A stretch of 64,000 nt of DNA from Lysobacteraceae bacterium 2PB (GCA_005502915.1 SCMT01000015.1:28376-92375), one strand, 5' to 3'; shown: positions 8,252 through 18,574, counted from the stretch's first letter. Notes: generated by a model not told the origin, from the sequence alone. A program made the numbers and translations.

Positions 8252-9069
8252 GCTGCGGTGCTCTCCCTGGCCGCCATCATATCGGCGATGGCCTCGCGGA
8301 TCAGGCCTGCCGTGGCCTGCGGATCCTCCATGGGGAACAGATGGCTGCCCGGGTGCCAGTACCAGCGTGGACCGACCAGCGCCCGCGTGGCGCGGTGCCC
8401 GATGTGGCGCAGCTCCCGGCTGCGGCGCCCGCCGATGAAGGCCACTGGCACGCGCAGCTCGGCGGCGGCGCGGACCGTGCGCAGGCTCGGCAGTGCCCGG
8501 TAGATACGGTATTCGACGTGGCGGTCGAACAGCAGGGTGCGCGCGCCGCGCCCGTCCGGCATCGTGCAGTGCTCGGCGTAGTCGCGCAGCACATCGGGAT
8601 GCCAGCGCCGGAACATGCGCTTGGCATGGTAGTGCGCATGCGCGGCTTCGATATCCGGCCAGTGCTGGCGTCGCTGCAGGGTCTGCGCCAGCGGCATCAC
8701 CAGGCGGTCCAGGCCGGTGAGATGGCCCAGCCGCACCATCGTCGCGCTCAACCCCGCGATCAGCGGCGAATCGAGCAGCACGATGCCGTCGACGCGCCCC
8801 TGCAGCCGCCCGGCGGCGAGCACGCTGAGGTAGCCGCCGAGCGAATGGCCGACCAGCCAGGTGCGCCCCGCATGCGGAGGCTGGGCCTGCACGAATTCGA
8901 CCAGCTCGTCGACCAGGTAAGGCCAGTCCGGCGTCACCGGCCGCACGGGATCGTGGCCGAAGCGCAGCACGCCCACCGGATCGAAGTCCGGTCGCAGCGC
9001 ATCGAACAGCTGCCGGTAGACCGGCAGCGGGAAACCGTTGGCGTGGGAGAAGACGAGGCGGTCGGTCAT
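8248..9069 (-). CDS. Alpha/beta hydrolase
   Basis: 273-residue hydrolase fold protein. The oxyanion segment FSHANGFP is near the N-terminus. The nucleophile elbow is VGHSLGGYLS (Ser at about 97), and a likely catalytic His lies near the C-terminus in HPGSHLFPMEDP. There is no signal peptide, so it acts in the cytoplasm. The substrate is unknown; the sequence is of the general esterase/lipase or acyltransferase type. I chose the ATG at 9069 because the fold begins there; the frame stays open upstream into the autotransporter gene but gives no homologous sequence. It is coupled to the downstream papain-fold gene by a 4-base overlap. Confidence 0.85.
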   Translation of the reverse strand: MTDRLVFSHANGFPLPVYRQLFDALRPDFDPVGVLRFGHDPVRPVTPDWPYLVDELVEFVQAQPPHAGRTWLVGHSLGGYLSVLAAGRLQGRVDGIVLLDSPLIAGLSATMVRLGHLTGLDRLVMPLAQTLQRRQHWPDIEAAHAHYHAKRMFRRWHPDVLRDYAEHCTMPDGRGARTLLFDRHVEYRIYRALPSLRTVRAAAELRVPVAFIGGRRSRELRHIGHRATRALVGPRWYWHPGSHLFPMEDPQATAGLIREAIADMMAARESTAA

Positions 9070-9097
9070 GCTGGCGATCGTGCGAAGGCGGGATTCC

Positions 9098-11194
9098 TCA
9101 AAAGTGGATGGTGTAGGCTGCGCCAAAACCGAAGCGCGTGTTGCCCGAGTAGTCGGCATGCATCGAAAGCAGCAATGAGGAAGAAGTTCCCAGTCGGTGA
9201 TCGAGGTCGATGCCGGCTCGCCCCAAAGTGCGCTCTGCATGCTCGAACGATGTTTCGGTAACAAGAGGAACGCCTGGGTCAACCCGAATGGTCGCTTGCG
9301 GAGAAAACAGGTCGCGCGAAATCTCGACCGAGGGCAGCAGGCGGGTCCGATCACTGATATCGATCGCTCCCTTGAGGCCAAGGGATAGGCTGGCGGTCTC
9401 CTGTTTCGAACCGCTGAATTTTGCTGGAAAAGCACCGAGCCTTTCCTCGAACGGTTCGGATTCCGATCGCATCCAGTCGATGGATGCATGGGGCGAAATG
9501 CTCGTTCCACCGATACGCCATGCCTCGCGCGCCGTGCCCATGACGCGGATCGACCATGCGTGTCCCGAGGGGTGGGCAATGGACGAATCGACACGGCTCC
9601 CATTGCGGTATTCCCGGACCGTACGCATGTCGAATTCCGTGCGTGCGACAACGATGTCCACCTGAGTCGTTTTCCCCGCGTTGATCCCGGCCCTGAAGAT
9701 CAACTGATCGAGCGTCGAGCGTGACGAGAACAGTCCAGGACGGCTTTCTCGGGCTGTGACCCGGGTCATGCCGACGCCCATCTTCAGTCGATCGAAGAGG
9801 CGGCAGCCGGCGATTTCGCGTGATTGCTGCCGGTGCTCATCGTCGTTCCCATGATGAACGGAGGCGGCGATCCAGCCGCAATTCCTGTCATCGTGACTCA
9901 GATGCATGTCGAAGAGGCTGCGTCTGGAGGAATGCGCGAGGTATTGCCGAGGCAGCAAGGAAGCGTTGTTCGCGATGGATCGGGATGTCATGTCCAGCGA
10001 GAGAGTGAAAGCTGGGATATCAGTGATCACGCCTGCAGTGCCGTCCTTGATACGGGCAACCCAATAGCTATCCCGTCCCATCAGCGTGTCGCGTCCCTGT
10101 CCAATCACGATGTTGCCGTCGCGGTTGGTATCGATGGCATTCGTCAGAAGTAAGCCGGTCGGCAGTACGACGCCATGTTCGCCAAGCCAGGCATCGATGG
10201 ACTGCATGCCGGCAGTTTGTGTCCATCTGAACGCGCGGGCTCCTTCGATCTGATTTGTACCGGCAATATTCCGGAAGCCCGATGATCCGACGATGACGTT
10301 GCCGTCGGCCGAGATAGCGCTCGCGCGGGAAACGGCATGGCCAGCAAGAGATCCCAGCGCGGACATGCCATCCGCTTCGCGCCAACGGAATGCCTGTAGG
10401 CCGGCATTGCCTGTAATCGCGTTTCCGTCCGCGGAGACGTCGATCGCGACGCTTCCAGCGCCTGTACCGTTCAATTCGCCCAGCGAGCGTAGTCCGCTGG
10501 ATTGGTTCCACAGGAAAGCCTGGCAGCCGGTTGTCTGCAGGAGGGATGGCAACTGCGCGCAGGACGCCCCGGCCACGACGGAGCCGTCATGCGATGCCGC
10601 GTTTGCGATGCTGTCCCTGTGTCCCGGCAGTTGGCCGAGATTCAATGCGGGCATGCCCGTGCGCCACACCGTAGCCGTGTGTTCTAGAAAGCCGTTGAGT
10701 GATGCGCCGACGACGGTGCTGCCATCGCCTGAAACGCCTCTTGCCGTGCTTTGGTTATATCTTGGAGGGCGACCGGACGAATCGATCACTTCGACCGGTG
10801 CCAGCAATTCGAAGCCAGTCTGTTGGGTCCATCGGAATGCGGTCTGGAATCGGCAGAAACTCGTGCATGCTTCGGCCCTTGTCCCGACGATCGTGGATCC
10901 GTTGGCATCGATGCCGGAAACGCGATATCTGTAGGTTCTCAGATCTGGTGCTTCCGGTGCGACAAGTGCCCCCGTTTCGGTGACCCACGCGAGCTGGAAA
11001 CGATCCACTGCCCATGGATCCGTATTGGTTCTCAGGTGGCCTGCGATAGTGCGCCCGTCCGCAGAAATCGAAATGGCTTCGAAACTGGATGGCAGGTTGA
11101 CGATGGGTTCGGCGGCAAAGCATGTTCCATACGTCATCGAAATGGCCAGCGCGAGGCTGTGCTTCGAGAAGATGCGGTGGCTCCCATGCATCAT
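9098..11194 (-). CDS. HAF-repeat autotransporter (paralogue 2)
   Basis: 698 residues. A signal peptide ends at about residue 28 (TCFAA). The passenger (about 35-410) consists of seven HAF-type repeats with cores such as ISADGRTIAG, IDANGSTIVG, VSGDGSTVVG, ASHDGSVVAG, VSADGNAITG, ISADGNVIVG and TNRDGNIVIG, likely a beta-propeller. The C-terminal part (about 430-698) alternates polar and hydrophobic residues and ends FGFGAAYTIHF with terminal Phe, as in autotransporter outer-membrane beta barrels. A Cys pair (NCGWIA, AGCRLF) sits at the barrel start. It has exactly the length of the upstream paralogue and lies 34 nt after it. Base composition is lower in GC than the neighbours. The ligand or surface role is unknown. 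Confidence 0.8.
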   Translation of the reverse strand: MMHGSHRIFSKHSLALAISMTYGTCFAAEPIVNLPSSFEAISISADGRTIAGHLRTNTDPWAVDRFQLAWVTETGALVAPEAPDLRTYRYRVSGIDANGSTIVGTRAEACTSFCRFQTAFRWTQQTGFELLAPVEVIDSSGRPPRYNQSTARGVSGDGSTVVGASLNGFLEHTATVWRTGMPALNLGQLPGHRDSIANAASHDGSVVAGASCAQLPSLLQTTGCQAFLWNQSSGLRSLGELNGTGAGSVAIDVSADGNAITGNAGLQAFRWREADGMSALGSLAGHAVSRASAISADGNVIVGSSGFRNIAGTNQIEGARAFRWTQTAGMQSIDAWLGEHGVVLPTGLLLTNAIDTNRDGNIVIGQGRDTLMGRDSYWVARIKDGTAGVITDIPAFTLSLDMTSRSIANNASLLPRQYLAHSSRRSLFDMHLSHDDRNCGWIAASVHHGNDDEHRQQSREIAGCRLFDRLKMGVGMTRVTARESRPGLFSSRSTLDQLIFRAGINAGKTTQVDIVVARTEFDMRTVREYRNGSRVDSSIAHPSGHAWSIRVMGTAREAWRIGGTSISPHASIDWMRSESEPFEERLGAFPAKFSGSKQETASLSLGLKGAIDISDRTRLLPSVEISRDLFSPQATIRVDPGVPLVTETSFEHAERTLGRAGIDLDHRLGTSSSLLLSMHADYSGNTRFGFGAAYTIHF

Positions 11195-11228
11195 GGCTGT
11201 TTAATTGAGTAGATTGCGATGTCCGAGA

Positions 11229-13325
11229 TCAGAACTTGAGAGCATACGCCGCGTCTACACCGAACGATGCACGATCCATGGAACTGCCATGCAGGCCGAG
11301 ACGCAGGTTGGATCGCTGGCTCATCGCATAATCGATCTGCACGGAAGCGCGCAGCCAATTGCGATCGAGGTCGTCGGCATCGAGTGCGATGCCGAGTGGC
11401 ACGCCCGGATTGGCAATGATCGTCGCATCGGGCTCACGGATTCGATGCGTGAACTCGACCGTGGACGTGAGGGTTGCGCGGTCGCCGGCATCCTTGGCAA
11501 AAGTCGCGCCCAGGGACGCGTTGGTGCTGCTCCATTCCGCTGCCGTATAGCTGGAAGCAAACGGGCCTCCGGTTTCGGTGGCTGCGTCGAGAATGGAGCG
11601 TGAATGCGTCATCGAAAACTGCGGCGAGATGCTTGTCCCTCCGGGCCTCCACATGTCCCGTGCCACAACACGCGCCCGGTAGACGGCATAGCGCCCGTGC
11701 GCATCGCCGGAGGAGGTCTCCCTCTCGGAGCCGTTCATGTAAGAGCGATCGTGCTGCATCTCGTAGCGGCCGGCGGCAGCGAGCAGATCGAACTCCCAAC
11801 TGTTGCCGAATCTTCGGGTGGCTTCGATCGCGAGATGGTTCGCGTAGCCTCTGCCTTCCACGCTGTCCGATGGTTTTGCGGATATCGAGACGTGGCCGAG
11901 GCTCGCATGCATGCGCCATTCTCCGAAGTCCCTGCAGAAGCCGGCATCGAGAGCCTGGCCGCGACTCGCTTCATCCTGCGAAAAGTCGAGGCTGGCGCTT
12001 GCCCATGCGCAACCGGTTCCGGAGGACGCACCCCGGTCGAACCCCGTGCGACTGCGGATGCCTGAGGTCACGTACTCAGGAAGCCTGGACGAGAAGTTCG
12101 CCATCAGGCCGCTTGTCTCCCAGAGGCTTTGTCTGAAACCAACGGTGTCGGTGATGATGCCTGTACTTCCATTGCCGACTCTGGCTACCCAGTCGAAAAA
12201 AGTCAGCGCCACGCTGTCCCGCCCCCCTCCGATGATGACGCTTCCGTCATGGTTCGTGTCATACGCGTGTAGGAGAAGGTGATTGGCCGGCAAAGTCACA
12301 CCGTTCTCGCTCAGCCACGTGTCGACTGGTTGCATGCCCGAGGCTTCGGTCCATCGGTATGCCCTTGCTCCCTCGAACTGCTCGCTTCCCGGCCATGTGA
12401 ATCCGGATGTGCCGACGACCACGCGCCCGTCGGCTGAAATTGCACTGGCATTCGACACCGTCAGACCAGGGAGAGCCCCCAGACCCACCATGCCCGTTTC
12501 TTGCCTCCAGATGAATCCCTGTCGGCCGACCCTCCCGACAATGGATCGGCCGTCGGCCGAGATGTCGGTGGCGTAACTGTTGATCTCGCCGCTCAGCGTG
12601 CCGAGCGAGTGCATCCCGGTTGACGAGTTCCATCGGAATGCCCGGCAAACGGAGTCAATGCCAATGCAGGAGCGGCCTACAACGATCGAGCCGTCGTATG
12701 ACGCCGCGACTGCGTAGCTATCGGTATGCGACGGGTCGAGTCGACCGAGATCCAGCGGCATCTGTCCCGCTCGCCAGACGGTGGCTGTGTGCTGATCTGT
12801 CGCCTCCAAGTAAAACCCGGTCCGATTGAATGAAGAGCCAACGACCGTGCTCCCATCGCCGGAAACACCGTAGCCTTGGCTGTTCTGGTGGGCGGTGACA
12901 GGATCCAAAAGCACAAGTCCGGACGATGCACTCCATCGGAACGCCCTTGTTTCGATGTGCGGATAACGCGCGATTTTCCTCTTTGTGCCTACGATCGTCG
13001 ACCCGTCGGCACTGATATCGTACGCATAAAAAGTGTAGCCGGATGTCCAACTCTCGCCTGGTTGGTTGGTTTCCTGCAGGATGTGCAGAACACCGTATGC
13101 ATCGATGAACGCAGCACCAAACCGGGATGGATACCATGGGCTGGCAGAGCGTTCCAGTAGATAGCTGCCCAAGATTCGACGGCCATCGGCCGAAATTGCC
13201 GAAGGCGCGAAATCTGTCGGGGAATAGAAACTGATGTCGGCGGCGACAGCGTGCCCACATGCGAGCGATAGCGCAAGCGCCACGCCGATTCTGTTGAAGG
13301 GGAGTGAATGGCTGGGCTGACGCAT
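11229..13325 (-). CDS. HAF-repeat autotransporter (paralogue 1)
   Basis: 698 residues, the tandem paralogue of the following gene. A signal peptide ends ACGHAVA (about residue 26). Seven HAF repeat cores follow: ISADGRRILG, ISADGSTIVG, VSGDGSTVVG, ASYDGSIVVG, ISADGRSIVG, ISADGRVVVG and TNHDGSVIIG. The C-terminal autotransporter-like barrel ends SFGVDAAYALKF, and the Cys pair (GCAWAS, GFCRDF) is conserved. I chose the ATG at 13325 because AGGAA lies 7 nt upstream and a signal peptide follows directly. An in-frame ATG at 13460 would add 45 polar residues in front of the signal peptide and has no ribosome binding site. The two genes probably form one transcript of surface-displayed proteins. Confidence 0.82.
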   Translation of the reverse strand: MRQPSHSLPFNRIGVALALSLACGHAVAADISFYSPTDFAPSAISADGRRILGSYLLERSASPWYPSRFGAAFIDAYGVLHILQETNQPGESWTSGYTFYAYDISADGSTIVGTKRKIARYPHIETRAFRWSASSGLVLLDPVTAHQNSQGYGVSGDGSTVVGSSFNRTGFYLEATDQHTATVWRAGQMPLDLGRLDPSHTDSYAVAASYDGSIVVGRSCIGIDSVCRAFRWNSSTGMHSLGTLSGEINSYATDISADGRSIVGRVGRQGFIWRQETGMVGLGALPGLTVSNASAISADGRVVVGTSGFTWPGSEQFEGARAYRWTEASGMQPVDTWLSENGVTLPANHLLLHAYDTNHDGSVIIGGGRDSVALTFFDWVARVGNGSTGIITDTVGFRQSLWETSGLMANFSSRLPEYVTSGIRSRTGFDRGASSGTGCAWASASLDFSQDEASRGQALDAGFCRDFGEWRMHASLGHVSISAKPSDSVEGRGYANHLAIEATRRFGNSWEFDLLAAAGRYEMQHDRSYMNGSERETSSGDAHGRYAVYRARVVARDMWRPGGTSISPQFSMTHSRSILDAATETGGPFASSYTAAEWSSTNASLGATFAKDAGDRATLTSTVEFTHRIREPDATIIANPGVPLGIALDADDLDRNWLRASVQIDYAMSQRSNLRLGLHGSSMDRASFGVDAAYALKF

Positions 13326-13478
13326 GGTGGGTTCCTGTTTGAGTCTGCTGATTGCGCAAGCATCCTGGTGCGGTCGTGGATCCTCTCCCGCATTGTGCCT
13401 GGCCGGTTCTGTCTTTGATGGTGCCGGCTTCATCGCGCACAGATGACCAGCTTCTTTCATCGAGGAAATTGGCTTTGG

Positions 13479-13484
13479 ATTATA
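13479..13484 (-). promoter_or_regulatory. Candidate -10 box of the autotransporter operon
   Basis: On the minus strand the sequence reads TATAAT, a perfect -10 consensus, in the 290-nt gap between the autotransporter genes and metH. No convincing -35 lies 16-18 nt upstream, so an activator may be needed. It would give a leader of about 145 nt. The rest of this gap (13326-13616) holds no gene that I can support. Confidence 0.4.
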
Positions 13485-13616
13485 GCGAAAGCCCTGTGGA
13501 GTACAGGAATGCGGCAGGAGATGGCCGGGAAGGTGGCGGCATGCCTTACCGCGTGCCAGGTACCGACGAACCTATCCCGGTGATGCAAGCTGAACGCTTG
13601 CGACTGCCTACAGTCC

Positions 13617-16310
13617 TCACTCCGGATCGTAATCCAGGTTCGAGGCCAGCCAGCGCTCGGCCTGCGCCAGCGAGACGCCCTTGCGCCGCGCGTAGTCCTC
13701 GACCTGTTCCTTCGACACCCGGCCGACGACGAAGTACTGGCTCTGCGGATGGCTGAAGTAGTAGCCCGAGACCGCGGCGGTCGGCAGCATCGCGAAGCTT
13801 TCGGTCAGGGTCATGCCGGCGTTGTTGCCGGCGTCGAGCAGGCGGAACAGCGTGGCCTTCTCGCTGTGCTCGGGGCAGGCGGGGTAACCGGGGGCAGGGC
13901 GGATGCCGGCGTACTTCTCGTCGATGAGCGCATCGTTGTCGAGCGTCTCGTCGGCGGCGTAGCCCCAGAACTCCTTGCGCACGCGCTGGTGCAGGCGTTC
14001 GGCGAAGGCTTCGGCGAGGCGGTCGGCCAGCGCCTTGAGCAGGATCGCGTTGTAGTCGTCGTGGTCGGCCTCGAAGCGCGCGACGTGCGGCTCGATGCCG
14101 ATGCCGCCGGTGACCGCGAACGCGCCGATCCAGTCCTGTCTGCCGCTGTCCTTCGGTGCGATGAAATCGGCGAGGCAGAAATCCGGGCGATCGGCGGGCT
14201 TGTCGACCTGCTGGCGGAGGAAGTGCAGGGTTTCCGGCTTCCCGTCGACATCGATCACGACATCGTCGCCGATGCTGTTCGCCGGCCACAGCGCGAACAC
14301 GCCCCGCGCGGTCAGCCACTTCTCGTCGACGATGCGTCTGAGCATGGCCTGCGCATCGCGGAACAGGTCGCGGGCCTGCTTGCCGACGATCTCGTCGTCG
14401 AGGATCGCGGGGTAGCGGCCGGCGAGTTCCCAGGCGCTGAAGAACGGCGTCCAGTCGATGCAGTCGACCAGCTCCTGCAGCGGGTAATCGTCGAACGCGG
14501 TCAGTCCGGGCTTGATCGGCGTCGGTGGCGTGTAGCTGTCCCACCCGCCATCGAACTTCTGTCCGCGCGCCTTCTCCAGCGACACCAGTCGCTTGGCGTC
14601 GCCGCGATTGCGGTGCCGGGCGCGGATCTCGGCGAAATCGCTGTCGTTCGCAGCGACGAAGGCGCTGCGAAGATCGGGCGAGATGAGCGACTGGGCCACG
14701 CCGACCGCGCGCGAGGCATCCTTGACCCACACCGTCGGTGCGTCGTAATGCGGGTCGATCTTCAGCGCGGTGTGCGCGCGCGAGGTGGTCGCGCCGCCGA
14801 TCAGCAGGGGGATGCGCAGGCCCTGCCGCTGCATCTCCTTCGCGACGTGGCTCATTTCTTCCAGCGACGGCGTGATCAGGCCTGACAAACCGATGATGTC
14901 GGCGTTCTCGGCCACGGCGCGGTCGAGGATGGTCTGCGCCGGCACCATCACGCCGAGGTCGACCACGTCGAAGTTGTTGCACGCGAGCACGACGCCGACG
15001 ATGTTCTTGCCGATGTCGTGCACATCGCCCTTCACGGTCGCCATCACGATCTTGCCGTTGCTCTTGCCGATATCGCCGGTGCGCAGTTTCTCGGCTTCGA
15101 TGTAGGGCAGCAGGTAGGCCACGGCCTTCTTCATCACGCGCGCGGACTTGACCACCTGCGGCAGGAACATCTTGCCCGCGCCGAACAGGTCGCCGACCAC
15201 GTTCATGCCATCCATCAGCGGGCCTTCGATGACGTCGAGCGGGCGCGTCGACAGGGCGCGCGCTTCCTCGGTGTCCAGCTCGATGTACTGGTCGATGCCA
15301 TGGACCAGCGCATGCGACAGGCGCTCGCGTACCGGCTTCTCGCGCCAGCGCAGGTCCTCGACCTTCTTCTCGCCCTTCTTTCCCTTGAACCGGTCGGCGA
15401 TTTCGAGCAGGCGTTCGGTGGCATCCGGGCGGCGGTTCAGCACCACGTCCTCGACGCGTTCGCGCAGGTCGGCATCGAGATCGTCGTACAGCGGCAGCGC
15501 GCCGGCGTTGACGATGCCCATGTCCATGCCGGCCCGGATCGCGTGGTACAGGAAGACCACGTGGATGGCCTGGCGCACCGGTTCGTTGCCGCGGAAGGAG
15601 AAGCTGACGTTCGACACGCCGCCGGAAATGTGGCTGAGCGGGAAGCGCCGCTTCAGCTCGCGCGTGGCCTCGATGAAGGCCACGGCATAGTCGTTGTGCT
15701 CCTCGATGCCGGTCGCGACCGCGAACACGTTCGGGTCGAAGATGATGTCCTCGGGCGGGAAGCCGATCTTCTCGGTCAGCAGCTTGTAGGCGCGCGAGCA
15801 GATCTCGACCTTGCGCTCGACCGTGTCGGCCTGGCCGACCTCGTCGAAGGCCATCACCACCACGGCGGCGCCGTAGCGGCGCACCAGCCGGGCCTGGCGC
15901 AGGAATTCGGCTTCGCCTTCCTTCATCGAGATCGAGTTGACGATGCCCTTGCCCTGCAGGCACTTCAGGCCGGCCTCGATCACGCTGAACTTGGAGCTGT
16001 CGACCATCACCGGGATGCGCGCGATGTCCGGCTCGGCGGCGATCAGGTTGAGGTAGTCGACCATCGCCTTCTCGGAGTCGAGCATGCCCTCGTCCATGTT
16101 GACGTCGAGCACCTGCGCGCCGTTCTCGACCTGCTGCCGCGCGACCGCCACGGCTTCGTCGTAGCGGCCTTCGAGGATCAGCTTCTTGAACTGCGCCGAG
16201 CCGGTGACGTTGGTGCGCTCGCCGACGTTGACGAAATTCGTCTCCGGCGTGATGACCAGCGGTTCGAGACCGCTGAGGCGGGTGAAGCGGGGCAGTGCGT
16301 TCGTGCTCAT
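13617..16310 (-). CDS. metH: Methionine synthase, pterin/B12/activation part (split MetH)
   Basis: 897-residue C-terminal portion of cobalamin-dependent methionine synthase, which methylates homocysteine from 5-methyltetrahydrofolate. Domains in order: pterin-binding TIM barrel (about 15-290; [27 protein letters not shown]), cobalamin cap and binding domains (about 320-570, with the cofactor ligand motif [11 protein letters not shown]), and the C-terminal S-adenosylmethionine activation domain (about 580-897; [14 protein letters not shown] segment [13 protein letters not shown]). The homocysteine domain is encoded by the separate upstream gene. Start and stop overlap (ATGA, 16307-16310), keeping the two subunits equimolar. 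Split metH is the normal state in several xanthomonads, so this is not a broken gene. Confidence 0.96.
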   Translation of the reverse strand: MSTNALPRFTRLSGLEPLVITPETNFVNVGERTNVTGSAQFKKLILEGRYDEAVAVARQQVENGAQVLDVNMDEGMLDSEKAMVDYLNLIAAEPDIARIPVMVDSSKFSVIEAGLKCLQGKGIVNSISMKEGEAEFLRQARLVRRYGAAVVVMAFDEVGQADTVERKVEICSRAYKLLTEKIGFPPEDIIFDPNVFAVATGIEEHNDYAVAFIEATRELKRRFPLSHISGGVSNVSFSFRGNEPVRQAIHVVFLYHAIRAGMDMGIVNAGALPLYDDLDADLRERVEDVVLNRRPDATERLLEIADRFKGKKGEKKVEDLRWREKPVRERLSHALVHGIDQYIELDTEEARALSTRPLDVIEGPLMDGMNVVGDLFGAGKMFLPQVVKSARVMKKAVAYLLPYIEAEKLRTGDIGKSNGKIVMATVKGDVHDIGKNIVGVVLACNNFDVVDLGVMVPAQTILDRAVAENADIIGLSGLITPSLEEMSHVAKEMQRQGLRIPLLIGGATTSRAHTALKIDPHYDAPTVWVKDASRAVGVAQSLISPDLRSAFVAANDSDFAEIRARHRNRGDAKRLVSLEKARGQKFDGGWDSYTPPTPIKPGLTAFDDYPLQELVDCIDWTPFFSAWELAGRYPAILDDEIVGKQARDLFRDAQAMLRRIVDEKWLTARGVFALWPANSIGDDVVIDVDGKPETLHFLRQQVDKPADRPDFCLADFIAPKDSGRQDWIGAFAVTGGIGIEPHVARFEADHDDYNAILLKALADRLAEAFAERLHQRVRKEFWGYAADETLDNDALIDEKYAGIRPAPGYPACPEHSEKATLFRLLDAGNNAGMTLTESFAMLPTAAVSGYYFSHPQSQYFVVGRVSKEQVEDYARRKGVSLAQAERWLASNLDYDPE

Positions 16311-17467
16311 TCCGACGGTGTTCCGTTGCGTTCCGGCAGCGCGCGCGGCGGCAGTCCGGCGACGACGTCGCCGATGGCGCGGATGTGCGCGGGCGTGGTG
16401 CCGCAGCAGCCGCCGACGATGTTCAGCAGGCCGGCTTCGGCGAATTCGCGCAGCACGCCGGCCATGTCCTCGGGGGTTTCGTCGTAGCCGCCGAAGGCAT
16501 TCGGCAGGCCGGCGTTGGGGTGCGCGCTGACATGGGTGTCGGCGACCTGCGAGAGCACGTCGACATGCACGCGCAGGTCCTTCGCGCCGAGCGCGCAGTT
16601 CAGGCCGATCGACAGCGGCTGGGCGTGGCGCAGCGAATACCAGAAGGCCTCGGCGGTCTGGCCCGAGAGTGTGCGGCCCGAGGCGTCAGTGATCGTGCCC
16701 GAGATCATGATCGGCAGGCGCGCGCCGCGCGCCTCGAAGGCTTCCTCGATCGCGAACAGCGCGGCCTTGGCGTTGAGCGTGTCGAAGATGGTCTCGACCA
16801 TGATCACGTCGGCACCGCCGTCGATCAGGCCGTCGGCGGCTTCCCGATAGGCGACGCGCAGCTCGTCGAAGGAGATCGCGCGGAAGCCGGGGCGGTTCAC
16901 GTCCGGGCTGATCGACGCGGTGCGGCTGGTCGGGCCGAGCACGCCGACGACGAAGCGCGGCCGGTCCGGGGTCAGCGCCTCGACTTCGTCGCAGACCCTG
17001 CGCGCCAGGCGGGCGCCTTCGAGGTTCAGTTCGTAGGCCAGGTGCTGCAGGCCGTAGTCGAGCAGCGAGATCGTGGTCGAATTGAAGGTGTTGGTCTCGA
17101 GCAGGTCGGCGCCGGCATCGAGGTAGGCGCGGTGGATCGCGCCGATCACGTCGGGCCGGGTCAGGGTCAGCAGGTCGTTGTTGCCCTTCTGGTCATGGCC
17201 GCAGCCGCAGCCCGCGCCATGCGCGTGACCGGCGTCGTCGCTGGTCGGCGCCGACTGCGCGTCGAAACCATCGGCGAAGCGGGCGCCGCGATAGTCGGCC
17301 TCCTGCAGGTCGTACTGCTGGATCATCGTGCCCATGCCGCCGTCGAGCAGCAGAATGCGCGAGGCGAGGGCGGCTTCCAGCTTCGCGACGCGTTCGGGGT
17401 TCAGCCAGGGCAGGCGCTCGCCGGTGGCGGGCGCGGCGACGACGGCGGGGTTCAGCGGCAGGTTCAT
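16307..17467 (-). CDS. metH: Methionine synthase, homocysteine-binding part (split MetH)
   Basis: 386-residue homocysteine S-methyltransferase domain. The barrel begins [16 protein letters not shown] (about 39-54). The zinc-ligand cysteines are [10 protein letters not shown] and [14 protein letters not shown] near the C-terminus. It works with the cobalamin subunit encoded directly downstream. Just before the conserved KGNNDLL motif there is a divergent insertion (about residues 67-92) containing [11 protein letters not shown], a His/Cys-rich loop that E. coli MetH lacks. The gene begins 10 nt after the ArsR-methyltransferase gene, so all three form one transcript. Confidence 0.95.
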   Translation of the reverse strand: MNLPLNPAVVAAPATGERLPWLNPERVAKLEAALASRILLLDGGMGTMIQQYDLQEADYRGARFADGFDAQSAPTSDDAGHAHGAGCGCGHDQKGNNDLLTLTRPDVIGAIHRAYLDAGADLLETNTFNSTTISLLDYGLQHLAYELNLEGARLARRVCDEVEALTPDRPRFVVGVLGPTSRTASISPDVNRPGFRAISFDELRVAYREAADGLIDGGADVIMVETIFDTLNAKAALFAIEEAFEARGARLPIMISGTITDASGRTLSGQTAEAFWYSLRHAQPLSIGLNCALGAKDLRVHVDVLSQVADTHVSAHPNAGLPNAFGGYDETPEDMAGVLREFAEAGLLNIVGGCCGTTPAHIRAIGDVVAGLPPRALPERNGTPSE

Positions 17468-17477
17468 GGCGGTGTCT

Positions 17478-18407
17478 TCAGGGCTTGGTGCCGATGATCG
17501 AGATGACTTCGAAGTGCGGTGGGCGCTTCTCGCGGGTCACGGTCTCGCTGGTCGCGATCTGCAGGCCGGCCTTCTCGACGAACTTGCGCAGGTCCTTGTC
17601 GGAAAAACCCAGGTTGACGTGGCCGTAGGCCTCCACCGCCGCGCGGTGCTCGTGCTTCGCCAGGCTGCTCAGCAGCAGGCGTCCGCCCGGGCGCAGCACG
17701 CGCGCGGCCTCGGCCACGGCCACGGCGGGGCGGGCGGCATAGGTCAGGGCATGCATCAGCACCACCAGGTCGAAGTGGCCGTCCGGGAACGGCAGGGCGT
17801 GCATGTCGCCCTCGCGGACCTGGACGTTGGGAAACCGGCGCAGGCGGTCGCTGGCGGCGGCGACCACCCGGGTGCTGGCGTCGATGCAGATGTATTCGCG
17901 CGAATGCGGCGCCAGCAGCTCGGCCAGCACGCCGTCGCCGGAGGCGATGTCCAGCACGCTGCCCGGCGCGAGCAGGGGCAGGGCCGAACGGGCGAGGGCC
18001 TCCCAGGTCCGACCCGGGGAATAGTGGCGCTCCATGTCGCCGGCCACGCTGTCGGCCCAGTTGGCGTCGGCGGCGCGGGCCGCCAGCACGTCCGGGATGC
18101 GCTCGGCGTCCTGGCGCAGCAGGGGGTCGTCGCTGCCCTCGCGCAGGGTCCGCCACAGCGAGCGCTGCGGCGCGTCCATGGCTTCCTCGTCGAAGCGGTA
18201 GTAGGCCGACACCCCCGCGCGGCGGTCGCGCACCAGCCCCGCTTCCTTCAGCTTGGCCAGGTGGGTCGAGACCCGGGGCTGGGCCAGCCGGGTGATCGAC
18301 GACAGTTCGGCGACCGTCAGCTCCTCGCGTTCGAGCAGGGCCAGCAGCCGGACGCGGGTCGCGTCGGCGAGGACTTTCAATCGGGCTGACCAGGCTTCGA
18401 GGTCCAT
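17478..18407 (-). CDS. ArsR-family regulator fused to SAM-dependent methyltransferase
   Basis: 309 residues. An N-terminal ArsR winged helix (about 5-90; [37 protein letters not shown]) is followed by a class I methyltransferase domain (about 130-309) with motif [16 protein letters not shown] and a post-motif [11 protein letters not shown]. Fusions of this type next to methionine-cycle genes (SahR-like) sense S-adenosylhomocysteine and repress methionine/SAM recycling genes. The enzyme domain would then serve as sensor. This is inferred from family and location: metH begins 10 nt downstream. Whether methyl transfer still occurs cannot be told. Confidence 0.85.
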   Translation of the reverse strand: MDLEAWSARLKVLADATRVRLLALLEREELTVAELSSITRLAQPRVSTHLAKLKEAGLVRDRRAGVSAYYRFDEEAMDAPQRSLWRTLREGSDDPLLRQDAERIPDVLAARAADANWADSVAGDMERHYSPGRTWEALARSALPLLAPGSVLDIASGDGVLAELLAPHSREYICIDASTRVVAAASDRLRRFPNVQVREGDMHALPFPDGHFDLVVLMHALTYAARPAVAVAEAARVLRPGGRLLLSSLAKHEHRAAVEAYGHVNLGFSDKDLRKFVEKAGLQIATSETVTREKRPPHFEVISIIGTKP

Positions 18408-18421
18408 GATTGCAATATCTC

Positions 18422-18443
18422 ATCATCGCGATACAAAGATGAT
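18422..18443. promoter_or_regulatory. Possible operator upstream of the metH regulator
   Basis: Inverted repeat ATCATC-N10-GATGAT located 15 nt before the ArsR-methyltransferase start, in the gap shared with the divergent acyl-CoA dehydrogenase. It is a candidate autoregulatory site of the ArsR-type protein. The arms are short, so this is tentative. Confidence 0.3.
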
Positions 18444-18574
18444 TGTCGGCCTTCGCGCCCGGCCGGTCAAGCGAAACCGGACCGCATCCGTCTGCGTACT
18501 GGGGTATACGCGACGCGATGGCTACAATGCGCGTTTCGATCCTTCCCATTCCAATCCAAGCCGAGGATGCGCCC

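Noticed and set aside
13326..13460. N-terminal extension of the first HAF autotransporter (possible extended signal peptide)
   Set aside because: The upstream ATG has no ribosome site, whereas the ATG at 13325 has AGGAA and directly begins a normal signal peptide.
13546..15963. Long frame overlapping metH on the same strand in another reading frame
   Set aside because: Arg/Pro-rich nonsense composition; the true metH frame contains all expected motifs.
13617..17467. metH as a frameshifted pseudogene
   Set aside because: The two parts meet at a clean domain boundary with an ATGA overlap, both keep all catalytic and metal ligands, and split metH is known in xanthomonads.
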